Of a DNA stretch of 14,761 nucleotides, positions 7,482 to 13,587 are shown piece after piece (position 1 is the first letter of the stretch; the number at the start of each line of letters is the position of its first letter). This DNA comes from Campylobacteraceae bacterium. GTDB taxonomy: Bacteria; Campylobacterota; Campylobacteria; Campylobacterales; Sulfurovaceae. Under the pieces are notes generated by a model. The model made no database searches. It saw only the letters and a list, made by a program, of their open reading frames with translations, and was not told where the DNA came from. Where the stretch lies: assembly GCA_026985655.1 (NCBI GenBank), contig JALSQB010000219.1:1-14761 (forward strand), read 5' to 3'. The position numbers and the translations under genes were made by a program.

Positions 7482-7526
7482 GAGTTTTAAGACCTATATT
7501 TCGTAAGTTTATTATGGCTATTATTT

Positions 7527-7559
7527 TAACTTAAACTCCTCGACATAGGGCTTAAGCTA
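7527..7559 (-). other. Hairpin between the COG3400 gene and aroB
   Basis: In minus-strand RNA, TAGCTTAAGCCC (including the stop codon) pairs with GGAGTTTAAGTTA across a loop of about eight bases. This gives roughly ten pairs with one internal mismatch and two G-U. The sequence after it is AAAATAAT, not a U tract, so this is a poor intrinsic terminator. It could be a processing or pausing site that separates expression of the two genes. Confidence 0.35.
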
Positions 7560-8981
7560 GTTCCCAACAGGAATTAAAAGTTGTGGGTGTTTCTTTATGG
7601 ACAGAATATAGGCATCATGCTTAATGGAAAAGAAATTAAACAGCGACAACTGCTTAAGCTCCTCTTGCAAAGGGCTTACAATCAACACGCCATCAAGTCT
7701 TGAAAGTTCACGAATAGGATTAACCTGCTTTTTTTCAAAATTAACCTTAAAGTTATAGATACGCGAAAGTGTTTCATAATGCTCAACAATCTGTTTTCCC
7801 TCTTGAAAATCTCCATCAGGACTATAATTACAAAGGGTAAATTTTAATCCAAGACTCTCTGCAAAATCAAAAATAGAAGCAGATATGGACTCCATCATGC
7901 GTGCTTCGCCCATAAGCATTAAAGCTTCTTCTATATTATAAAGAGATTTTTCACCAAAAAGATAGATGTTTTTTCGGTATCCAATAAGATGTGTTTTTAA
8001 TTTTTTCTTAAAGAAACACTTTCTATCTAACATAAAAAGTCCTATGTCATACTTGCTTATATCAAAGTCAATGTCATTAAAAATATTTTCATCTCGATAG
8101 GTTACCATGACATTTATTTTTATATTTTCTGCTTTCAATGCCCTTATTTTAGCAATCAGCTCAAAATCATTGGCATAGATAAGCCGAATATGTAGGTCTA
8201 TCTTATTTAATTGCTTACTTAAATAGATGGCTTCATTGACTTGTATGAGTATCTCTTGTGTATCTTGTTGGGTATTGATAAGAAGATAAATATTTTTTCC
8301 AACAGGTTCAGGAAACAGACCTTGTCTAAGATTTACCCTTTTGTAAACTTCCTCTAATACCAATGGATTTCCAATAATAATCAACCTATCATTAGGGTAT
8401 AACATCGTAGAGGCATTCACAAATATCTGTTTCTCTTTTCTATAGAGTGCCACAATTTTCCATTTTCTATGCTCTATACTACCAATATGTTTATAGGTAA
8501 AAGAGCTACCAAAAGGGAGAATAACCTCCATTATTTCCCCTTTTCCTAAGCCAATATTTTTAGCAATTAAGGGTACATTGGGAAGTTTTTCATAAAGATT
8601 TGAAATCATAATTTCATTGACATTTAAAACATTTAAGTTGCTATCATCAAAACTAATATCATTCCAATGAGAGACAAAGACAATGAATGTTTTAGGAGCA
8701 ATAATTCGCACATTTTCATATACACTTAAAGCCTCTTCTTTATCGTCTAATACAATAAAAATTGTAGAAAAGTCTTTATGGTTCATAATATTTTTAACAC
8801 GCATCAAAGAGCTAGGGTCTATGTTAATATAATTAATATTATCAACCATAGTCATCTCGCCTACTGCTGATTTTTCAGAACAAGTAATCGTATATTCATT
8901 CGTATCAATTCGGCTTTTACTTACCCACTTAACAAAGTGTTGTGCTATCTCCCCTGATGCCAGTATTAATACATTTTTCAT
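7557..8981 (-). CDS. COG3400-type protein with RCK/TrkA-like domains
   Basis: This soluble 474-residue protein starts with a Rossmann-like segment (MKNVLILASGEIAQHFVKWV, then alternating strands to FIVFVSHW at about 105). A region at about 140-215 resembles a TrkA-C/RCK-C domain (GEIMEVILPFGSSF, KQIFVNASTM, LYPNDRLIIIGNP). The remaining 250 residues (from PVGKNIYLLINTQ) form a second alpha/beta domain of unknown function. Proteins of this architecture are classed with predicted K+ uptake regulators, but the glycine motif is only partial (LASGEIA rather than GxGxxG). Nucleotide binding is therefore uncertain. No Trk or Ktr channel gene is nearby, though an MscS channel lies two genes downstream. 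It is the first gene of the minus-strand block, with a good promoter and a GGTGA Shine-Dalgarno six bases before ATG. H. pylori HP0282 appears to be the equivalent. Confidence 0.8.
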   Translation of the reverse strand: MKNVLILASGEIAQHFVKWVSKSRIDTNEYTITCSEKSAVGEMTMVDNINYINIDPSSLMRVKNIMNHKDFSTIFIVLDDKEEALSVYENVRIIAPKTFIVFVSHWNDISFDDSNLNVLNVNEIMISNLYEKLPNVPLIAKNIGLGKGEIMEVILPFGSSFTYKHIGSIEHRKWKIVALYRKEKQIFVNASTMLYPNDRLIIIGNPLVLEEVYKRVNLRQGLFPEPVGKNIYLLINTQQDTQEILIQVNEAIYLSKQLNKIDLHIRLIYANDFELIAKIRALKAENIKINVMVTYRDENIFNDIDFDISKYDIGLFMLDRKCFFKKKLKTHLIGYRKNIYLFGEKSLYNIEEALMLMGEARMMESISASIFDFAESLGLKFTLCNYSPDGDFQEGKQIVEHYETLSRIYNFKVNFEKKQVNPIRELSRLDGVLIVSPLQEELKQLSLFNFFSIKHDAYILSIKKHPQLLIPVGN

Positions 8982-8987
8982 TATAAT
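8982..8987 (+). promoter_or_regulatory. Probable -10 box of tgt
   Basis: TATAAT stands behind a T-rich stretch (ACATTTTTCAT). A start near 8994 would leave a leader of about 28 nt carrying AGGA (9006-9009), 12 bases before the tgt ATG. It overlaps the start codon region of the divergent gene and lies only about 24 bases from the opposing -10. Confidence 0.5.
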
Positions 8988-9010
8988 TCACCAAAATATT
9001 TAATTAGGAC

Positions 9011-9019
9011 ATTATAACA
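9011..9019 (-). promoter_or_regulatory. Extended -10 promoter of the COG3400-aroB-mscS block
   Basis: The minus strand reads TGTTATAAT, a consensus extended -10. A start near 9004 gives a leader of about 22 nt that includes GGTGA six bases before the ATG at 8981. It is likely the main promoter for the long minus-strand block and it faces the tgt promoter. Confidence 0.65.
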
Positions 9020-9021
9020 CA

Positions 9022-10143
9022 ATGGATTTTCAGATAGATAAAACCGATGGAAAAGCACGAGCTTGTACCATAAAAACTGCTCACTCAACCATTCAAACAC
9101 CTGTGTTTATGCCCGTAGGGACAGTAGGAGCTGTTAAAGCACTTGATGCCACTGACCTTGCAAGCTTCATAAAACCTCAAATTATTTTAGGAAATACCTA
9201 TCATCTCTACTTACGTCCAGGGGACAATGTCATTGATAAAATGGGAAAATTACACGGTTTTACCCAATTTCCCAAAAGTTTTTTAACCGATTCGGGTGGA
9301 TTTCAAGCCTTTTCTCTTTCAGACAATGTCAAAATAGATGAGGGAGGCATTACCTTTAGAAGCCACATTGATGGAAGTAAACACTACTTTACCCCTAAAA
9401 AAGTAATTGACATTCAAGCTAATTTGGGTTCAGATATTATGATGATTTTAGATGATTTAGTTGCATTACCTGCCACACAAGAGCGAATTAAAGTAAGTAT
9501 TGAACGCACGACAGCTTGGGCAAAAGAGTCCATAGAGTATCATAGAGCCAATCAAGCCCAAGGCAAGAACTTAAACCAAAATATCTTTGCCATCATTCAA
9601 GGAGGAACAGACAAAGCCTTTAGAGAAAAATCTGCCAAAGAGTTGTGTGCTTTAGATTATGATGGGTTTGCCATTGGTGGGCTAAGTGTGGGTGAAGCCA
9701 ACCAAGATATGTATGACACCGTAGAGTGGACAACACAATTTATGCCCCAAGATAAACCTCGCTACCTCATGGGCGTAGGAACACCTGAAGACTTAGTTGA
9801 AAACGTCGAACGTGGGGTCGATATGTTTGACTGTGTGATGCCAACACGAAATGCACGAAATGGAACACTCTTTACCTCCTATGGAAAAGTGAATATTAAA
9901 GCTGCACGATTTAAAGAGGACAACGAACCACTCGACCCAGAGTGTGGCTGTATGGTCTGCCAAACTTATTCAAAAGCCTACCTTTGTCACCTTTACCGTG
10001 CCAGAGAGATGACCTACTTTAGACTAGGCACGATTCATAACCTATATTATTATTTAAACTTAATGAGTGAGATGCGTGAAGCCATTCTTGAAAATAGATT
10101 TCAAGAATTTAAAAAAGAGTTTTACAAAAAGAGAGGTTTATAA
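9022..10143 (+). CDS. tgt: Queuine/preQ1 tRNA-ribosyltransferase
   Basis: Tgt swaps guanine 34 of GUN-anticodon tRNAs for preQ1, a step to queuosine. The 373-residue barrel protein has PVGTVGAVKAL (31-41), LTDSGGFQAFSL (88-99, Asp90), the nucleophile in MFDCVMPTRNARNGTLFT (Asp270), and a zinc site of Cys308, Cys310, Cys313 and His339 (CGCMVC to TIHNL). All catalytic and metal residues are present. The base-pocket stretch reads LDDLVALP where well-studied enzymes such as the Zymomonas one have FDEC, so the pocket cysteine is replaced by leucine (residue 146). The gene is transcribed alone, divergent from the COG3400 gene. Its stop codon lies inside a 16-bp tandem duplication. Pairing with mtaB in one locus gives two anticodon-loop modifiers, but that may be chance. 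Confidence 0.97.
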   Translation: MDFQIDKTDGKARACTIKTAHSTIQTPVFMPVGTVGAVKALDATDLASFIKPQIILGNTYHLYLRPGDNVIDKMGKLHGFTQFPKSFLTDSGGFQAFSLSDNVKIDEGGITFRSHIDGSKHYFTPKKVIDIQANLGSDIMMILDDLVALPATQERIKVSIERTTAWAKESIEYHRANQAQGKNLNQNIFAIIQGGTDKAFREKSAKELCALDYDGFAIGGLSVGEANQDMYDTVEWTTQFMPQDKPRYLMGVGTPEDLVENVERGVDMFDCVMPTRNARNGTLFTSYGKVNIKAARFKEDNEPLDPECGCMVCQTYSKAYLCHLYRAREMTYFRLGTIHNLYYYLNLMSEMREAILENRFQEFKKEFYKKRGL

Positions 10144-10163
10144 AAAAAGAGGTTTATAAAAAA
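10132..10163 (+). repeat. 16-bp perfect tandem duplication across the tgt stop codon
   Basis: AGAGGTTTATAAAAAA occurs twice head to tail (10132-10147 and 10148-10163). The first copy encodes the last residues of Tgt and its TAA; the second is non-coding. It is a recent-looking slippage or duplication product that leaves the protein unchanged. Confidence 0.9.
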
Positions 10164-10171
10164 AATTTATT

Positions 10172-10196
10172 AAAAAAGGTGCAATAAATTGACACC
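10172..10196 (-). terminator. Intrinsic terminator of the 37-aa gene
   Basis: Minus-strand RNA folds as GGTG-(U)-CAA-UUUA-UUG-CACC: seven pairs with one bulged base and a four-base loop. Six U follow directly (10177-10172). It begins four bases after the stop codon of the small gene at 10201. Its position and orientation fit that gene and not tgt. Confidence 0.75.
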
Positions 10197-10200
10197 CTAC

Positions 10201-10314
10201 TTATGCACTTAATTGTGCATTTTGGATTTTAATAAAAACTGCTAAATCTCTTACAGTTTTGCAACCCTCTTCAATTGCCATTTTTAATAAGTTGTTTGTG
10301 TCAGATAAATTCAT
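10201..10314 (-). CDS. Small 37-residue protein of unknown function
   Basis: An ATG at 10312-10314 opens a 37-codon frame ending in TAA at 10201. The product has a polar start (MNLSDTNNLLKMA), an acidic and cysteine-containing middle (IEEGCKTVRD) and a helical end (LAVFIKIQNAQLSA). There is no signal peptide or membrane helix, so it is probably a small cytosolic helical protein; I recognise no family. The case for a real gene rests on its surroundings. AAGGAAGT stands about five bases before the ATG, the best Shine-Dalgarno in the window. A TATAAT (10369-10374) would give a leader of about 48 nt, and an intrinsic terminator follows the stop within four bases. Together they make a compact independent unit. 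It could alternatively be a regulatory RNA with a short reading frame. Confidence 0.65.
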   Translation of the reverse strand: MNLSDTNNLLKMAIEEGCKTVRDLAVFIKIQNAQLSA

Positions 10315-10336
10315 AATAACTTCCTTATATTAAAAT

Positions 10337-10417
10337 TAAATAAGTTTATGTACTTAATTATTTAATTCATTATAATAGAAAGTCTTTAGATTTAAACTTA
10401 ATTCTAAATAAGTTTAT
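10337..10417. repeat. Two copies of a 13-bp direct repeat, TAAATAAGTTTAT
   Basis: Identical copies lie at 10337-10349 and 10405-10417, flanking the -10 box of the 37-aa gene (10369-10374). In such AT-rich DNA some repetition is expected by chance. The flanking arrangement would nevertheless suit an operator pair. Confidence 0.4.
10369..10374 (-). promoter_or_regulatory. -10 box of the 37-aa gene
   Basis: The minus strand reads TATAAT. A start near 10362 precedes the ATG by about 48 nt. There is no TG extension and no -35 was seen. The site is nearly symmetrical (ATTATAAT), so a plus-strand promoter reading towards the glyS 3' end cannot be excluded. Confidence 0.45.
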
Positions 10418-10459
10418 AAATATAATTAAAATATTAAAACTTTATTAATATATTATATT

Positions 10460-12508
10460 TTATATTGTTATTTCTTGTATATCTGCCACTGATTTAAATG
10501 ATTTATAAACAGAAGCTATGGTATTTTTACGGTTTGTTCTAATCGCTTCATCTTCTGCATTGACCATCACATCATCAAAATATTTATCTAATTTTGCTTT
10601 AAGAGCAAACATCGCTTTAAGTTTCTCTTCATAAGAGCCATACGATTTTTGCATTGTATCTTTATAGTCAGCATATAACTCTTTTTCAATTGCGATGTCA
10701 AATAGTTTTTCATCAACCACTAAGTCTTCCTCTAAATTAACCTCTTTAGAGATATTTGCCACACGTTTAAAGGTCGTAAACTGCTCTTTAAATTCATCTT
10801 GGGAAACAATGGTATTTAATGCTGAAACTTTTTTAGCAATCTCATTAACATCTTTCTCTCCAGCTTCAAGCACTGCCATAATCACCGAGGGGTTAGCTTG
10901 TAGTGATTTTTTAATACGCTCCAATATAAACTCAATAAGCTTATCTGTCTCATAAGAGGCATATTCTGTGCTTAATGCTTCTAATATCTCGTCAAGATTA
11001 AAGGCTAAGTCATACGTGGTTACCATACGCACAATTCCATTAACAGCACGACGCAAGGCAAATGGGTCTTTGGAACCACTTGGTATTTTACCCACCGAGA
11101 AGAGTCCTACTAAAGTGTCAAGCTTAATTGCCATTGCCACAATGGCAGAGAAGGTAGAACTTGGAAGTTCAGCTCCCTCACCTAACGGAAAATACTGCTC
11201 TTTAATGGCATTGTAAACCACCTCATCTTTCCCCAAAGCTTTAGCGTAGTAATACCCCATAAGCCCTTGAAGCTCTGTAAACTCATAAACCATTTCAGAA
11301 GTTAAGTCAGCCTTTGCTAAAGAGATAGTCTCACCCATAAGCTCTTTAAGTTCACTTTCACTTTTACCTGTCTCTTTTTTAACTTGTTCCATATAGCGTT
11401 CAAGCAATGCAAGAGCTATCTTCTTCTCACGCTCAATCTTATCGGTTAATGAACCTAGTCCGTCCATAAAGGTAATCTTCTCTAGCCCATCGGTTAAGAG
11501 TCCTCTTTTTAAATCGTTTCGATAAAAGAACAATCCATCAGCTAAACGTGGTTTTAAAACTCGCTCATTTCCCTCAACTACTTTGGTGTAGTCATCGGTG
11601 ACGGCATTAGAAACCACAATGAACTTGTTAGAGAGCTTCTCATTTTCAAACACAGGGAAATAGCGTTGATGCTCTTTCATAGAGGCAATAATGGCTTCAG
11701 GGGGCAACTCTAAAAAGAGTTCATCAAATGAACCAAGCAATGACTTAGGGTTTTCGGTAATGGCAACAATTTCAGCCAACAAATCCAAATCTCGTTCAAT
11801 GCTAATGTTATGCTCTTTTTCAAGTGCATCAAATTCAGCCAAAATCTTCGCTTCACGCTCTTTAGGGTAAAGTGAAACTTCTCCCTCACTTAAAATCTTT
11901 TCATACTCATTGACTGAAGCTACTTCAACAGCATCAAAATTTACCATACGATGTACAAAAGTTTTACTGCTTGACTTGACACCAAAGAGTTCAACATCAA
12001 CCACCTCATCATCAAGACGTACTTGTAGCCAACGTAAAGGGCGAATAAACTCATCGCTTCTGCTTCCCCAACGCATCATCTTACCAAATGCCATTGAGCT
12101 TAGCCATTTTTGAAGCATTGCTTCAAGCAGTGCTTCACTTGGCTTTCCTTCTTGCTCTTGTTTAAAGTAGAGGCACTCTTTTCCCTTTTTTTCTGTACGT
12201 CCAAGCTCCTCAAAACTCACCCCACACTTACGGGCAAACCCCAGTCCAGCGTTGGTCACTTCTCCCTCACGAATAGCAGCGACCATCGGTGGTCCTACAA
12301 GCTCTATGGTCTCATCAGCTTGGCTCAAAGCAAATGCTTTATGGCGAAGTACCAAACGACGAGGCGTATAGATGAATTCAAATTCCGATTCAAGTCGGTA
12401 CTCTGTTAATAAATCTTTCCATGATTTTTCAATGTTTTTTACAATTTTAAGAAGTGGAATAGCAGGTAGTTCTTCTACCCCTATCTCTATTAGAAGTGCT
12501 TTTGTCAT
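10460..12508 (-). CDS. glyS: Glycyl-tRNA synthetase beta subunit
   Basis: This is the beta chain of the bacterial alpha2beta2 glycyl-tRNA synthetase. It binds tRNA-Gly while the alpha chain (GlyQ, not in this window) activates glycine. The 682 residues match the family size (about 690). The start LLIEIGVEELPA (5-16), YTPRRLVL (47-54), VGPPMVAAI, KMMRWG (143-148) and FIRPLRWL (154-161) are family hallmarks. So are the later EAIIASMKEHQRYFPV and GNERVLKPRLADGLFFYRND. The last 120 residues or so form the helical DALR-type anticodon-binding domain. It lies 85 nt downstream of thyX on the same strand. AGGA stands ten bases before the ATG. It may be cotranscribed with thyX or use its own promoter in the gap. 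Confidence 0.97.
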   Translation of the reverse strand: MTKALLIEIGVEELPAIPLLKIVKNIEKSWKDLLTEYRLESEFEFIYTPRRLVLRHKAFALSQADETIELVGPPMVAAIREGEVTNAGLGFARKCGVSFEELGRTEKKGKECLYFKQEQEGKPSEALLEAMLQKWLSSMAFGKMMRWGSRSDEFIRPLRWLQVRLDDEVVDVELFGVKSSSKTFVHRMVNFDAVEVASVNEYEKILSEGEVSLYPKEREAKILAEFDALEKEHNISIERDLDLLAEIVAITENPKSLLGSFDELFLELPPEAIIASMKEHQRYFPVFENEKLSNKFIVVSNAVTDDYTKVVEGNERVLKPRLADGLFFYRNDLKRGLLTDGLEKITFMDGLGSLTDKIEREKKIALALLERYMEQVKKETGKSESELKELMGETISLAKADLTSEMVYEFTELQGLMGYYYAKALGKDEVVYNAIKEQYFPLGEGAELPSSTFSAIVAMAIKLDTLVGLFSVGKIPSGSKDPFALRRAVNGIVRMVTTYDLAFNLDEILEALSTEYASYETDKLIEFILERIKKSLQANPSVIMAVLEAGEKDVNEIAKKVSALNTIVSQDEFKEQFTTFKRVANISKEVNLEEDLVVDEKLFDIAIEKELYADYKDTMQKSYGSYEEKLKAMFALKAKLDKYFDDVMVNAEDEAIRTNRKNTIASVYKSFKSVADIQEITI

Positions 12509-12567
12509 TTTTAGCTTATCCTAGTCATAATTATTGATGGAATTTTAGCTAAATGTTAATAAATGGT

Positions 12568-12585
12568 AAGTAAAGGAGTTTACTT
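12568..12585. repeat. Perfect inverted repeat between thyX and glyS
   Basis: AAGTAAA-GGAG-TTTACTT is a 7-bp perfect hairpin with a four-base loop, eight bases after the thyX stop. The minus-strand sequence that follows (ACCATTTATT) is only moderately U-rich. It may be a weak terminator, partial attenuator or RNA 3'-end stabiliser for thyX. Confidence 0.45.
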
Positions 12586-12593
12586 CTTACACT

Positions 12594-13442
12594 TTAACTT
12601 TTATGTGCCTTAGAAATTAACTTCAAATACTTCAAGGGTGTCACCTTCTTCATCTCTTCAGCCAACCATTGAATCTGAAACCATGCTGCCCCAGAATCTC
12701 TTAAATCAAAGTAGTTTTTAAGGGAACGAATATTAAACGTGACCACCATATCTACTTTCCAATTGTCTGAAACGATGTGTTTAAATCCATCACCTACATT
12801 ACGTTTTTTCTTTCCATTTTGTAAGGCAGAAAAAAGTGCTTGGGCATCACCTTGAAGTTCTTGCACAAAAGGTAAAGAGGACTTAGCTACAGCTCCTATT
12901 AAAAACTCAGGGTCTCTTTTGTATTGAAAAACAAACTTATCATAAATGGCACGAATTTCTATGGCTAAATACGCTTCATCGGTAATGACAAAAAGATTTA
13001 ATGCCAAAACTTTTTCTAAGAAAAAAGCATAAGCACGTTCACTCTCGACACCTAAACTTACCGAAGCCACAAACGCATTGATAACAGAAGACATAGTATA
13101 ACGTGTACTTCTAACTGAAATGGCTTGAAGTCTATGCCGTGCGTGTTCTTGTAAAACCCCTCTTGACGTTCCCTCAATCAAAAAAGAGAGTGTTGCATGT
13201 TCTATAATGGAGTGATGATGATGCACCCAAGCCAAGTTAGAGAGTAAAGCAGACTCTTCAATGTTATTAATCGCTTCTGTGTCTAAACTATTCATAGCAT
13301 TTTGCACACATGCGTTCTCTGAACTCTCAAAACTATCATAGCAAGTTCGTGCAGCTATTTCGGCAACGCCTAAGCCAGATTGTTGAAGGAGCGTGACTTT
13401 TGGTTTTTCATATTCTATGTTATATTTTTCTATTTTTTGCAT
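12594..13442 (-). CDS. thyX: Flavin-dependent thymidylate synthase
   Basis: ThyX makes dTMP from dUMP using FAD, NADPH and methylene-tetrahydrofolate, independent of ThyA. The signature RHRX7S is present at residues 102-112 (RHRLQAISVRS), preceded by HHHHSIIEHATLSF, another conserved stretch. The C-terminal NIRSLKNYFDLRDSGAAWFQ corresponds to the substrate-binding arginine region. At 282 residues it is longer than the common 210-250, because of some 20 extra N-terminal residues and an expanded middle around 120-175. The ATG at 13442 is preceded in frame by TAA, so the start cannot lie further upstream; the next methionine is residue 50. There is no Shine-Dalgarno. TATAAT ends only five bases before the ATG, so the message is probably leaderless. 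glyS follows after 85 nt. Confidence 0.95.
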   Translation of the reverse strand: MQKIEKYNIEYEKPKVTLLQQSGLGVAEIAARTCYDSFESSENACVQNAMNSLDTEAINNIEESALLSNLAWVHHHHSIIEHATLSFLIEGTSRGVLQEHARHRLQAISVRSTRYTMSSVINAFVASVSLGVESERAYAFFLEKVLALNLFVITDEAYLAIEIRAIYDKFVFQYKRDPEFLIGAVAKSSLPFVQELQGDAQALFSALQNGKKKRNVGDGFKHIVSDNWKVDMVVTFNIRSLKNYFDLRDSGAAWFQIQWLAEEMKKVTPLKYLKLISKAHKS

Positions 13443-13447
13443 TGTTT

Positions 13448-13453
13448 ATTATA
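13448..13453 (-). promoter_or_regulatory. -10 box of thyX, placed for a leaderless start
   Basis: The minus strand reads TTTTTTTAGCTATAATAAAC then the ATG. The TATAAT lies behind a T-run, and five bases separate it from the start codon. Transcription should therefore begin at or within a base or two of the A of ATG. Confidence 0.55.
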
Positions 13454-13561
13454 GCTAAAAAAATTTAATTCCATGACTTTGACTTTGGTGTTTTTTGGCT
13501 AAGGTATTGAAGCAAATATTTCTTTTATAGAATGCTTTAAGTCTAAATATCTTATACTATA

Positions 13562-13570
13562 TGCTATAAA
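13562..13570 (+). promoter_or_regulatory. Extended -10 promoter of the DUF819 gene
   Basis: TGCTATAAA is a one-mismatch extended -10 that would start transcription near 13577, about 11 nt before the ATG. A second candidate, TATACT at 13553-13558, would give a leader of about 22 nt. The Shine-Dalgarno region (AAGAAAA) is weak. Confidence 0.45.
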
Positions 13571-13587
13571 AAAACAAGAAAATACTA

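Larger units (their letters stand above)
10144..10459. other. AT-rich intergenic stretch between tgt and glyS
   Basis: Of these 316 bases, the left part holds the tail of the tandem duplication, a terminator and the 37-aa gene. The right part (10330-10459) is almost pure A/T. There I see the TATAAT of the small gene and two copies of a 13-bp direct repeat (TAAATAAGTTTAT). An 8-bp inverted repeat (10393-10400 with 10409-10416) may fold in the 3' end of the glyS transcript. No good GC-stem terminator for glyS was found. Confidence 0.6.

Noticed and set aside
9013..9018. TATAAC as the -10 of tgt, giving a leaderless message
   Set aside because: Only three bases separate it from the ATG, which is too close even for leaderless transcription. 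TATAAT at 8982-8987 places the AGGA motif inside a normal leader.
10110..10260. AATTTATT/AATAAATT inverted repeat (10164-10171 with 10183-10190) as a terminator for tgt
   Set aside because: The stem is only A/T, and the plus-strand sequence after it is GACACC rather than a T-run. The overlapping GGTG/CACC structure works properly only on the minus strand.
10320..10459. Replication origin or plasmid iteron region, because of high AT content and repeated 13-mers
   Set aside because: No DnaA-box-like TTATCCACA clusters, only two repeat copies, and no dnaA, dnaN or rep gene nearby.
12110..12409. A 99-codon plus-strand frame inside glyS, and similar frames opposite other genes (for example 7300-7506 and 14130-14411)
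   Set aside because: They lie antisense to clearly conserved proteins, have shadow-like Ser/Leu/Phe-rich or arbitrary composition, and show no Shine-Dalgarno or recognisable family.
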